A DNA stretch of 64,000 nucleotides, from NCBI RefSeq assembly GCF_000526335.1, contig NZ_JAFW01000001.1, positions 4,464,001-4,528,000 of the forward strand. Direction: 5' to 3'. Origin of the DNA: Arthrobacter sp. 31Y (GTDB lineage: Bacteria > Actinomycetota > Actinomycetes > Actinomycetales > Micrococcaceae). Under the pieces are notes generated by a model that was given only the letters and a program-made list of their open reading frames with translations, was not told the DNA's origin and made no database searches. The stretch's first letter is position 1, and each line of letters begins with the position of its first letter. Positions 36,057 to 44,811 of the stretch are shown here, piece after piece. Both the position numbers and the translations under genes were made by a program.

Positions 36057-37088
36057 ATGACTGAACAGACACTGCGGCGGATCGTCGTCAACTCCTTCGA
36101 CGACATCGCCGTCGAACACGTCCCTGAACCCCAAGCCGGACCGGGCGAGGTTCTGGTTCGCAGCACCATCGTGGGTATCTGTGGCTCGGACATGCACGCC
36201 GCCCATGGCCGCCACCCCTTCATGTCCCTGCCATTCTGGCCCGGACACGAGGTGGTCGGCGTCGTCGTCGGTGTCGGAAGCGACGTCAATCCTGACCTTG
36301 AAGGCAAGCGCGTCGTCGTCGAACCCAATCTGGCGTGTGGTACTTGCGACCAGTGCAAGGAGGGGCGTTACAACATCTGCTCCACCCTTGAAGTCTTTGG
36401 CTGCCAGACTCCGGGAGGCATGACGGACAAATTCGTCATCGCAGCTGACCGGGTCGTGCCGCTCCCCGATGACCTGGAAGACAAGTGGGCGGCTTTGATC
36501 GAGCCGATGTCCACCCCCGTCCACGCCGTCAGGCGGGCCGGGAACCTCCAAGGCAAGAAGGTCGTGGTGCTCGGGGCCGGACCGATCGGGCTTTTTACCG
36601 CCATCGCCGCGCTGCACGCAGGCGCGTCCCGCGTCGTCGTGGCGGATATTCTGAAGTCCAAGATGGATCGCGCCATCCGTCTCGGTGCCCACGGCAGCTT
36701 CAACTCCAGCTCGCCCACGGCCGCCGAAGACGCGCTGGAGGCACTCCAGGGTAAAGCCCACGTGGTGTTCGACTGCGTCTCCCGTGAGTCCACAGTCCAC
36801 CTCGCCATTGAGGTACTGGACAAGGGCGGCTCCCTCATGACCATCGGTGTTCCGAACGGCCCGACCGTGGTCAACCTCGACCTGGTCCAGGACCGCGAAC
36901 TGACCATCAAGGGCAACCTGATGTTCGTCCGAGAGGATGTCCTTGCCGCCATAGAGCTGCTCCGGGAGAAGCCCTTCCGGTACGAGGATGTTGTCACAGC
37001 GACCTTCGACATTGAGCAGGCTGCGGACGCCTTCCGGGCATCCGATGACCCCGAGCAGGTCAAGGTGCTGATCACCGTCGGTTCCTGA
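36057..37088 (+). CDS. Second zinc-dependent alcohol/polyol dehydrogenase
   Basis: 343 residues, medium-chain dehydrogenase. GICGSDMHAAHGRHPFM and GHEVVG at the catalytic zinc, CGTCDQCKEGRYNIC at the structural zinc, and GAGPIGLFTAIAALHAG for NAD binding. It is distinct from the enzyme at 34248 and lacks its VHYYRHG segment, so the substrate should differ. The ATG follows the SDR stop by one base, so the genes are coupled. Confidence 0.85.
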   Translation: MTEQTLRRIVVNSFDDIAVEHVPEPQAGPGEVLVRSTIVGICGSDMHAAHGRHPFMSLPFWPGHEVVGVVVGVGSDVNPDLEGKRVVVEPNLACGTCDQCKEGRYNICSTLEVFGCQTPGGMTDKFVIAADRVVPLPDDLEDKWAALIEPMSTPVHAVRRAGNLQGKKVVVLGAGPIGLFTAIAALHAGASRVVVADILKSKMDRAIRLGAHGSFNSSSPTAAEDALEALQGKAHVVFDCVSRESTVHLAIEVLDKGGSLMTIGVPNGPTVVNLDLVQDRELTIKGNLMFVREDVLAAIELLREKPFRYEDVVTATFDIEQAADAFRASDDPEQVKVLITVGS

Positions 37089-37106
37089 CAATCCCATGAA
37101 GGAGCA

Positions 37107-37134
37107 GAAGGCCGGTCCACACGGGCCGGCCTTC
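37107..37134 (+). terminator. Intercistronic hairpin
   Basis: GAAGGCCGG, loop of 10, CCGGCCTTC: perfect 9-bp arms between the second dehydrogenase and the IMPase gene. No T-run, so attenuation or mRNA processing rather than full termination. Confidence 0.5.
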
Positions 37135-37152
37135 TCCGGAAGGACACACACC

Positions 37153-38073
37153 ATGAACAGCACATCTGAAGCCATCCGGCCTCCTTCGGGCGGCCAAGAA
37201 GAGCTCCGCATCCTGGCGGAGCGCATCGCCCGGGAAGCCGGCGCAACAGCCCTAAACCTCCGCCGCGCCGGCGTCTCTCTCCTCGGCTCCAAGTCATCCC
37301 CCGAGGACGTGGTTACGGTGGCCGATCAGGAAACCGAAAAACTGATCCGCCAGATGCTTGCCCAAACGCGTCCGAACGATGCGGTCCTCGGGGAAGAAGG
37401 CGGCTCCACGGCAGGATCCAGCGGACTGACCTGGATCGTGGACCCGATCGACGGAACCGTCAATTACCTATACGACATCCCCGCATGGGCCGTCAGCATC
37501 GCCGTCGTTGAAGGAGACCCCGACCCGGCATCATGGACCCTACTAGCCGGCGCGGTCGAAGTTCCATCCCTCGGCGAAACGTACACCGCATCCCAGGGCG
37601 GCGGAACCACACTCAATGGCCAGCCAATCAAGGTTCGAGAAGCACCCGAGCTCGCCCTGAGCCTTCTTGCGACCGGATTCACGTATTCCGCGGAACGCCG
37701 CGTCGGACAAGCCCGGGTCCTGAACGGGCTCATTGCCAGTGTCCGAGACATCCGCCGCTCAGGTTCGGCGGCCTTGGACCTGTGCTCGGTAGCCGCCGGC
37801 CGTGTCAACGCCTACTACGAGTCCTTCGTCAACCCTTGGGACCACGCCGCGGGTTCCCTCATAGCACGTGAAGCCGGGGCCGTCGTCGGCGGCTTTGACG
37901 GGGCAGCCGAAAATCACGATCTGATCATCGCCGCGGCACCTGGAACTTATGCACACCTTGAAGACGCCCTCCGCCCCCTCTACAAAGCGTCGGCCGACCT
38001 TTTGGGAAATCCGGGGGCAAAGACGGGCCCAGGACAACCTCGCCCGGGCAAGGAAGAGATACATCCACAATGA
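37153..38073 (+). CDS. Inositol monophosphatase family enzyme
   Basis: 306 residues. The three metal-binding signatures are present: GEEGG (Glu), WIVDPIDGTVNYLY (DPIDGT) and NPWDHAAGSLIAREAG. It removes phosphate from a sugar or polyol phosphate; in this operon it may prevent toxic phosphate build-up or make a free sugar. I start at the ATG at 37153, after GGAAGGACACACACC; an earlier ATG (37096) would run through the hairpin above. Confidence 0.85.
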   Translation: MNSTSEAIRPPSGGQEELRILAERIAREAGATALNLRRAGVSLLGSKSSPEDVVTVADQETEKLIRQMLAQTRPNDAVLGEEGGSTAGSSGLTWIVDPIDGTVNYLYDIPAWAVSIAVVEGDPDPASWTLLAGAVEVPSLGETYTASQGGGTTLNGQPIKVREAPELALSLLATGFTYSAERRVGQARVLNGLIASVRDIRRSGSAALDLCSVAAGRVNAYYESFVNPWDHAAGSLIAREAGAVVGGFDGAAENHDLIIAAAPGTYAHLEDALRPLYKASADLLGNPGAKTGPGQPRPGKEEIHPQ

Positions 38074-38201
38074 ACTCCCCCTGGACCACCGCGGAACAAG
38101 TGTTTGCCGCCTCCCATGTGATGGGCTCCGTGGTTACCTGTAACGGCCCCGGGCCGGCCAAGAGCCCTCTCAGCGCGCATGACACGCTTCGGAAGGACTG
38201 A
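38070..38201 (+). CDS. Possible 43-residue small protein
   Basis: Starts with an ATGA overlap of the IMPase stop, with AAGGAAGAG before it, and ends one base before the next small gene. Reads MNSPWTTAEQVFAASHVMGS, then VVTCNGPG, and ends HDTLRKD. Position and ribosome site favour translation, but the sequence matches nothing I know. Confidence 0.4.
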   Translation: MNSPWTTAEQVFAASHVMGSVVTCNGPGPAKSPLSAHDTLRKD

Positions 38202-38202
38202 C

Positions 38203-38436
38203 ATGTCGGATCGTTTTGTCACTGGCCTTAAGACGGGCCACGATCCCATTGACGACTGGACGATGCTCGAAGGAAAAAACGTCGAGGTTTATCATGCGGG
38301 GAACCTGATCGACCAAGGAACCGTGGAGGCAGTAACCAATGATGGTCTCGTCCTCTGGCTCCGACAGAACGGCCCCGCTGGTCGGAGACTGGTCCAACGT
38401 GATCCAGAAACGGAAGTGCAGTGCGTCCCTGACTAG
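38203..38436 (+). CDS. Hypothetical 77-residue protein
   Basis: GGAAGGACTGAC precedes the ATG. The product (MSDRFVTGLKTGHDPIDDWT..., then NVEVYHAGNLIDQGTVEAVT, then GLVLWLRQNG) looks like a compact beta-rich, SH3-like fold. Similar small proteins occur in Arthrobacter, function unknown. Probably the last cistron of the rightward sugar operon. Confidence 0.6.
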   Translation: MSDRFVTGLKTGHDPIDDWTMLEGKNVEVYHAGNLIDQGTVEAVTNDGLVLWLRQNGPAGRRLVQRDPETEVQCVPD

Positions 38437-38555
38437 GCCAATGCAACATCATGTCGGCCTGAGCTTCTTGGTCCTGCGCGGCAATTCCTGAGCGAGCCCG
38501 GCCAGCCAACCGAGACAGCGGGGGCTCAACGCCCTCCTCCGGGTCATATATACAT

Positions 38556-39227
38556 CTACGTAATCGGCGCTTCCTTCATGGGCAATCGCTGAAGGCGGCT
38601 GTCTCCTATCCGATCCGGCTCCTTCAAGTGGTCGCGGAGGCGACTGGTGAAATCTTGGATCCGCTCAACAATGTCGAGCTGTCCATTGGAGATAACCCAT
38701 TGCAGTTGGAGTCCGTCACTGACGGCGATGCACTCTTGGGCAATCGCCCGATAGTTGACACCCTGCCGGATCGCTCCTGCGGCTGCATGGTGCTGGAAGA
38801 GCCCGGCGAGGCTTTCGACCGCCCGGTCGTAGCGGTCGAAGAACAACTGGTAGGCCGGGCTGCCCGGTTCCGCCGCTTCTGACATCATAAGCACGAACAG
38901 CTGAATGAGTCCTGGCTCCGAAGCGATCCTTTGGGTTGCTACGACCATTGCGCTGAACGGGTCGGGGCTACTCGCGTCGTTGCCGACTGCGTCCCACCCT
39001 TCTGCGGTGCTGTCGAAGCGCCGTTCTGCAACCGCGAGGAGCAAATGCTTCTTGGACGGGAAGTGGTGCAGGAGGCCACCCTCTGAGAGACCGACGTCGC
39101 TCGCGATCTGACTCATTGCTGTGTTGTAGTAGCCGACCTCGCGGAATTTCTCGTTCGCAACGTCAAGAATAGCCTCCCGGCGGGCGCGCCCTACCGAATA
39201 ACTGCCCGTCTTCGTGCGCGTCCTCAT
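38556..39227 (-). CDS. TetR-family repressor, likely controls the rhamnosidase gene
   Basis: 223 residues from ATG 39227 (MRTRTKTGSYSVGRARREAI). N-terminal helix-turn-helix: AMSQIASDVGLSEGGLLHHF. The C-terminal ligand domain is ordinary in length. It is divergent from the GH78 gene, and the gap between them holds a perfect 10+10 inverted repeat suited to a TetR dimer. The inducer may be a rhamnose-containing product. Confidence 0.85.
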   Translation of the reverse strand: MRTRTKTGSYSVGRARREAILDVANEKFREVGYYNTAMSQIASDVGLSEGGLLHHFPSKKHLLLAVAERRFDSTAEGWDAVGNDASSPDPFSAMVVATQRIASEPGLIQLFVLMMSEAAEPGSPAYQLFFDRYDRAVESLAGLFQHHAAAGAIRQGVNYRAIAQECIAVSDGLQLQWVISNGQLDIVERIQDFTSRLRDHLKEPDRIGDSRLQRLPMKEAPIT

Positions 39228-39256
39228 GACGTCTACGTTAGCTGATGGTCCTCCAT

Positions 39257-39286
39257 GATAAAAACCTTGCATCCTTGGTTTTTATC
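39257..39286. promoter_or_regulatory. Inverted repeat, probable TetR operator
   Basis: GATAAAAACC (39257-39266), 10-base spacer, GGTTTTTATC (39277-39286). Perfect arms, AT-rich in a GC-rich setting, between the divergent tetR and rhamnosidase genes. Confidence 0.7.
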
Positions 39287-39355
39287 TTTTAGGATCTATT
39301 CCGGGCTGTCCTTGCGCATCGTGCGGCAGCCGACAGGCGAAGCGAAGGAGCTGAC

Positions 39356-42130
39356 ATGGCCGAACACAGCTGTACGAGATTGCGAGTGGAGTACTTGGAA
39401 TCGCCGCTAGGTCTAGGCGTATCGGCGCCGCGCTTCTCCTGGAGGATGGACACAACCGAGCCGGATGTCGTCCAGACTGGCTACGAGATCGAGGTCCGTG
39501 AAGCGTCCTCTGGTTTGCTGCTGTGGGGGAAGGAACGCCGTGACACAGGCGCGTCTGTTCATATCGTCTATGGCGGTGCGCCTCTGACATCGAACTGCGT
39601 TTACGACTGGCGCGTTAGGACGTGGTCCTCGCTAGGTGATGAGCCGAGTGAGTGGAGTGGCGGTCGGTTTGAGACAGGGCTGTTGCAGGCCTCAGACTGG
39701 CAAGCCCGGTGGGTTGAACCGGTGCAGGTGCCCACCACCGTCGAGCGGTGGAGCTTGTTTGATTGGGTTATGGGGCGGCAGCCGGAAGGCTCGATCACCG
39801 ATCGCCTCCGACCCACTCAGCTGCTAAGGCAGCGGTTCGTCCTGGAAGCCCCGGTCTTGCGCGCGCGGTTGTATGCAACTGCCCGCGGTGTTTACGAAGC
39901 GCAAGTCAACGGCATGCCGGCCGATGATCAGGTTCTTGCTCCGGGTTTCGATAGCTACGAGCAGCGCACCTCTGTGCAGTGCTACGACATCACCGCTGCG
40001 CTGCGGGCGGGTGAGAACATTCTCGCCCTTACCCTGGCGGATGGCTGGTGGGCAGGCCGGATAGGTCTTACAGGATCCAGCGCTCAGTGGGGTGACAGTA
40101 CCGCCGCGATTTGGCAGCTCGAAATCGACTACACGAACGGCGATCACGCGGTTTTCGCATCGGACGACACCGTTCGATGCGCCGTGGGACCTCACGAGTA
40201 CGCAGATCTTTTCATCGGTGAACGCTTCGACCGCCGTGCGATTATCGAGGGCTGGTCTGCACCGGGTTTCGACGATTCCGAATGGTCGGCCGTGACCGTC
40301 CTCGAGGATGATCTCTCGATGCTGGCGTCCTTCTATGGCGAGCCTGTGCGTCGTGTCGCCGACCTCCAGCCGATCAACGTGTCAGGCAACCAGGACTCGG
40401 GATACATCGTCGACTTCGGGCAGGTCATCACAGGTCGAGTCAGGCTGGTGATGCCCCAGCTGCCCGCCGGCACCATGGTGTCCTTAGAGCATACCGAGGT
40501 GCTGGATCCCCAAGGGGCATGGTTTGTCAACATTGAGGGCATCAACAAAGAACAGACCGACGTCTATATCGCGGCTGGTTTGCCCGGTGGCGAGGTATAT
40601 GAGCCCAGTTTTACATTTCATGGCTTCCGATACGTACGGATAACCGGGCTTACCGCGGCACCCACCAACGAAAATGTTCGAGGGATCGTACTGGGAAGCG
40701 ACCTGGAAACGGCCGGCAGCATCCACACCTCGGACGCGCGATTAAACAAGCTCCACCAGAATGCGGTGTGGAGCCAACGCGGAAATTTCCTGTCGATACC
40801 GACAGACTGCCCACAGCGGGAGCGGGCTGGATGGAGTGGCGACATCCAGGTGTTCGCCCCTTCGGCTACCAACAACGCCCACGTTGCTGGCTTCTTGACC
40901 CGATGGTTGCACAACCTCCGCGCCGATCAATTGCCGGATGGGCGCGTACCCATCTACTCACCGAGGTCACCCTTTGATCGCACTCAAGCCCAGACCGGGG
41001 AAGGCCTCGGTGCGATCGTCGCAGCAGCGGGATGGAGCGATGCCATTGTCATCGTCCCCTGGGTTCTATATGAGCGATATGCCGACCAACGCGTTCTGGA
41101 GGAAAACTACGAAGCGATGCTGGCGTGGGTCGACTACCAAGCGCGAACTGCGGCCAGCGAAGTCCCCGCCGAGCTGAAAGATGCCTCGCTGAATGAACAA
41201 CGACGCAAGAACCAGGCGCTGTTGTACAACACCGGCGACCACTTCGGTGATTGGCTAGCCCCCAGCACGCTCCTCGACAGGCTGTTCCATGAAGCAATAG
41301 GCATTGCTCCCCAGCTCACGAGCGAAATCATTGCTCCCATGTTCCAGATCCGCTCTCTGCAGTTGCTCGGTCATATCGCTCGTGTTCTTGGACGTCCATC
41401 AGAGGCAGACGCGTTCGACGTCCGCCGATCCAACATCCGCGCTGCGTTCATCGACGAGTACGTAAAGAGCGACGGCAGGCTGACGTGTGACCTGCAGGGC
41501 CCATATGTCCTCGCGCTCGCCTTCGACGTGATCCCAAATGAGCTCCGCGCCAGCACAGCCGCTCATCTTGCACGTCTAATCCGCGAAAACGGTAACCGGC
41601 TCGACACTGGCTTCGTTTCTGTTCCTTACCTTTTGGACGTGCTGCATGACGCCGGCTACAAGGAGCTCGCAACCCGGGTACTCTGGCAGTCCGAATCGCC
41701 ATCCTGGTTATATGAAGTCGATCACGGTGCGACCACCATGTGGGAATCCTGGGATGCGGTGGCTGCCGATGGAACCGCCCGAACTGTCTCAATGAACCAC
41801 TACGCCTTCGGCTGCGTCGACGATTGGCTTTTCCGCCGCGTCGCTGGCGTCGAACCGGTGCTGCCGGGATATCGCGAGTTTTCTGTTGCCCCCGACTTCT
41901 CAGCCGGTCTACAGGATGTCCAGGCCCATATTGACTCGCTCTACGGGTTGATTGAAATTGCCTGGTCCCGTAGTGAATCCACCGCAACGCTCGAATTGAC
42001 AGTGCCGCCAAATACGCGCGCGCACATCCGTATCGAGGGTGCCGAAGAGACACTCGCCTCAGGCTTTCACGTACGCAGCATAGGTCTTCAGGATATTCCC
42101 TTGGCCACGCGTAGCGGCTCCTTAACGTAA
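39356..42130 (+). CDS. Alpha-L-rhamnosidase, glycoside hydrolase family 78
   Basis: 924 residues, no signal peptide, so cytoplasmic. N-terminal Ig-like domain (LESPLGLGVSAPRFSWRM), then beta-sandwich domains, then an (alpha/alpha)6 barrel. The GH78 catalytic signature is DCPQRERAGWSGDIQVFA (general acid Glu), and TTMWESWDAV later supplies the general-base region. It removes terminal L-rhamnose from imported glycosides such as flavonoid or pectin fragments. Followed 51 bases later by the start of an MFS transporter and then a GH43, forming a glycoside-use cluster. GAAGGAGCTGAC precedes the ATG. Confidence 0.92.
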   Translation: MAEHSCTRLRVEYLESPLGLGVSAPRFSWRMDTTEPDVVQTGYEIEVREASSGLLLWGKERRDTGASVHIVYGGAPLTSNCVYDWRVRTWSSLGDEPSEWSGGRFETGLLQASDWQARWVEPVQVPTTVERWSLFDWVMGRQPEGSITDRLRPTQLLRQRFVLEAPVLRARLYATARGVYEAQVNGMPADDQVLAPGFDSYEQRTSVQCYDITAALRAGENILALTLADGWWAGRIGLTGSSAQWGDSTAAIWQLEIDYTNGDHAVFASDDTVRCAVGPHEYADLFIGERFDRRAIIEGWSAPGFDDSEWSAVTVLEDDLSMLASFYGEPVRRVADLQPINVSGNQDSGYIVDFGQVITGRVRLVMPQLPAGTMVSLEHTEVLDPQGAWFVNIEGINKEQTDVYIAAGLPGGEVYEPSFTFHGFRYVRITGLTAAPTNENVRGIVLGSDLETAGSIHTSDARLNKLHQNAVWSQRGNFLSIPTDCPQRERAGWSGDIQVFAPSATNNAHVAGFLTRWLHNLRADQLPDGRVPIYSPRSPFDRTQAQTGEGLGAIVAAAGWSDAIVIVPWVLYERYADQRVLEENYEAMLAWVDYQARTAASEVPAELKDASLNEQRRKNQALLYNTGDHFGDWLAPSTLLDRLFHEAIGIAPQLTSEIIAPMFQIRSLQLLGHIARVLGRPSEADAFDVRRSNIRAAFIDEYVKSDGRLTCDLQGPYVLALAFDVIPNELRASTAAHLARLIRENGNRLDTGFVSVPYLLDVLHDAGYKELATRVLWQSESPSWLYEVDHGATTMWESWDAVAADGTARTVSMNHYAFGCVDDWLFRRVAGVEPVLPGYREFSVAPDFSAGLQDVQAHIDSLYGLIEIAWSRSESTATLELTVPPNTRAHIRIEGAEETLASGFHVRSIGLQDIPLATRSGSLT

Positions 42131-42181
42131 CTCAACGACCGCTTGACCCAACACACTTTTCGCCCGAACAAAGGAGTTCCT

Positions 42182-43474
42182 GTGTCCGTCCCCCAACAAT
42201 ATGAAACGATACAAATGCGGAAGGAGGAGACCTCAGCCTTGACGGAACCAGTTCCTGGTAGACGCTCCACTGCGCTAAGCGCTGCGCTGATCGTCGCCGC
42301 TGGTGCAATCTTCTTCGCCGCCCTCACGCCACCAATAATCAGTATGTCGATAAGGGTGTTCGGCCTCGACCCTGAGGGCAAGACCCTCGGCCTCTCATCA
42401 ATCCTGCTTATCGGATCGGTGCTGGCCGTGCTCGGCGCGCCATTCTTCGGTTCTCTATCCGACCGCACCCGGGGTCGATTCGGCCGCCGGAAGCCTTGGC
42501 TCGTCGCCGGGGCAGCACTCATGCTTGTCGGCGGGGTTGTATGCGGTCTAGCCCCCAACATTGCAGTCGTGGCAATCGGGTGGGGTATAGCACAACTGGG
42601 CTTCAGTGCAGCTATCTCCAGCTTCTTCGCTCTAATTCCCGATTTGATCCCCGAGCACCTCCGCGGCCGCGTTTCCGGGGGAATCGGATTGGTCACTTCC
42701 CTGGTAGTCCTGGGTGGAGTGACCTTCGCAAGCCAGAATGTCACCAACCCTGTCCTGATGATGACTGTTCCGGGCATCGTCGCCTTCGTGTTCGTGATCG
42801 CGCTTGTGTTCTTCGTCGGAGACGCCGACGTCGTTCAGTCTGGCCTTCCTCTTACCCGGTTTGGCATCAGGGAGTTCTTTGGCAGCTTCTTTATCAACCC
42901 GGTCAAGAATCGCGATTTTGCATGGAACTGGATCAGCCGCTTTCTCTTCGGCATCTCGATGGTAGGCCTGCAGACGTATGCAACCTACTTCCTCATCGAT
43001 GCGGTGCACTTGGAAGTGCAAGACGCGGCAGCGCACTATGCGGCCGTCACCGCGCTTAGCACCCCAGTGGCCATCTTCTGCTTCGCGGCATCGGGATGGC
43101 TCTCCGACAGGCTCGGACGACGCAAACTGTTCGTGGTTGCGGCAGCCATTGTGTGCGCCATCGGATTCGGAGTTGCTGCCATCAGCCCGACCGCGACTGG
43201 GTTCATGGTCGCATTCCTCGTCTTGACTGTCGGACAGTCCTTTTACCTTACCGTCGACGTGGCGATCGCAGCATCCGTTATCCCGGAGCCGACGCAGGCC
43301 GCCAAGGCTATGGGGGTCTATCAAGTGTCAACTACCGCACCTGGCCTCGTGGTTCCCATCCTTGGAGCGCTCATTCTGACATCCGCCGGTGCGTACGTTC
43401 CCTTTTTCATCATCCTGGCTGCGGCGGCACTGCTCTCCTCCTTGACCATCCTGTTGGTGCGCCGCGTCAGGTGA
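42182..43474 (+). CDS. MFS sugar/glycoside transporter
   Basis: 430 residues from the GTG at 42182, placed 5 bases after AAAGGAG. About 12 hydrophobic segments. The loop-2 motif DRTRGRFGRRKPWLVAGAAL is typical of sucrose/glycoside-type MFS and GPH carriers. The second half begins near NRDFAWNWISRFLFGISMVG. It probably imports the rhamnosyl glycoside hydrolysed by the adjacent GH78 and GH43 enzymes. Confidence 0.85.
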   Translation: MSVPQQYETIQMRKEETSALTEPVPGRRSTALSAALIVAAGAIFFAALTPPIISMSIRVFGLDPEGKTLGLSSILLIGSVLAVLGAPFFGSLSDRTRGRFGRRKPWLVAGAALMLVGGVVCGLAPNIAVVAIGWGIAQLGFSAAISSFFALIPDLIPEHLRGRVSGGIGLVTSLVVLGGVTFASQNVTNPVLMMTVPGIVAFVFVIALVFFVGDADVVQSGLPLTRFGIREFFGSFFINPVKNRDFAWNWISRFLFGISMVGLQTYATYFLIDAVHLEVQDAAAHYAAVTALSTPVAIFCFAASGWLSDRLGRRKLFVVAAAIVCAIGFGVAAISPTATGFMVAFLVLTVGQSFYLTVDVAIAASVIPEPTQAAKAMGVYQVSTTAPGLVVPILGALILTSAGAYVPFFIILAAAALLSSLTILLVRRVR

Positions 43475-43600
43475 ATAGCCAAACAAGGGTAACGATGGAT
43501 CGCGGTGAGATATCACAATTCAGGCCTTCACCGACGAGTTCCGCCGCGCTCAGGTCCCTGCTGTACCCATCCTGCCGTTCGAAAGGAAAATTAAGATCCC

Positions 43601-44600
43601 ATGGAAACCACCCCAGAAACCCCCCTTTCGACTCCGGTCGCCTCTCGGCGCCTATCCGAAATACGCATGCGGGATCCGTTTATTCTGGAGCCGTCGCCGG
43701 ATCGGTTTGTCCTCTTCGGGACCACTGATGACAACCCGTGGAGTGGACGGGCTACTGGGTTCGACTACTACACCAGCGATGATCTGATGACCTGGAATGG
43801 CCCCTTTCCTGCGTTCCGACCACCTGCCGGGTTCTGGTCGGATACACAGTTCTGGGCCCCGGAGGTGCATGCCCATGATGGCCGCTTCTACATGTTCGCG
43901 ACCTTTGCAAATTCGGCGCATACTCGCCCGCGAGGGGTAGCGGTACTTGTCTCAGATGAGGCGACCGGTCCATTCGAGCCGTGGAGCGATGGTCCGGTCA
44001 CTCCGGACGGACACCCATGCGTCGACGGGACCCTCCACATGGATGCTGATGGTGACCCGTGGCTCATTTACGGTCGCGGAGCCGAAGGCACCCCTGGCGG
44101 CGAAACCGGAATCTCTGATGGCGAGATGTATGCACTTCGACTGGCACCTGACCTTAAGAGCCCGGCAGGAACCGCCCGTCTCCTCTTCACGGCATCTTCG
44201 GCCGACTGGAGCGTACCGCTGAGTTTCCCCGACGGCGTCGAACCTCCGAAGGAGCTGAATCTCGCGAAAGACCCACGATTCACGGACGGACCTTTCGTGG
44301 TTCAGTCACCGGGGTCCCCGCTACGAATGCTCTGGTCGAGCCACGGAAAAAAACGGTTACACCCTCGGAGTCGCCACCTCGGAAAGCGGGATGATCACCG
44401 GACCCTGGGTGCAGCGCAAGGAACCCCTTTGGGCCGGCAACGGGGGACACGGGATGATCCTCCACATGGCCAACGGCCGGAACTGCCTCGTCTTCCACGC
44501 GCCAAATGAAACACCAAATGAACGGGTCGCGCTAATCGACGTGAAAATCAGCCCCGACGACATTACATTGTTATCCGGTACTGACACAGCCCTACTCTGA
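43601..44600 (+). pseudogene. Glycoside hydrolase family 43 protein with A-run frameshift
   Basis: The reading frame gives a GH43 beta-propeller: MRDPFILEPSPDRFVLFGTT (base Asp), FWAPEVHAHDGRFYMFATF, then FTDGPFVVQSPGSPLRMLWS. It breaks in a run of seven A (44347-44353). With six A the protein continues GKNGYTLGVATSESGMITGP and joins the next frame, ending LLSGTDTALL at 44600, about 333 residues. No other damage is visible, so the break is recent or a sequencing error. The GPF motif has Asp where many GH43 have Glu, as in some uncharacterised subfamilies. Likely a beta-xylosidase/arabinosidase-like enzyme acting with GH78. Confidence 0.8.
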
Positions 44601-44638
44601 CTTCTTGTCTCCACCGGGGCGAAGGCATGAGTCGACAG

Positions 44639-44685
44639 GCGTATAGAACGCAGCCTATGACGACTCTCGGCTGCGTTCTATACGC
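44639..44685. terminator. Bidirectional terminator
   Basis: GCGTATAGAACGCAGCC (44639-44655), 13-base loop, GGCTGCGTTCTATACGC (44669-44685): perfect 17-bp arms between converging genes. Confidence 0.85.
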
Positions 44686-44811
44686 ACTTTCACGGCCGGC
44701 CCGCCATGCTCTGCTTGTCCCTTAGGGCATCCCTTGGCGCTCGGGTCATGATCAGCTCCTGGAGACTTAGGAACCCCGGGCACTGAGTACTCGGGGTCCC
44801 TAGGTCTTCGG

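Noticed and set aside
36009..37297. Two long minus-strand frames opposite the second zinc dehydrogenase
   Set aside because: The plus strand carries complete zinc and NAD motifs; the antisense frames overlap each other and have no ribosome sites.
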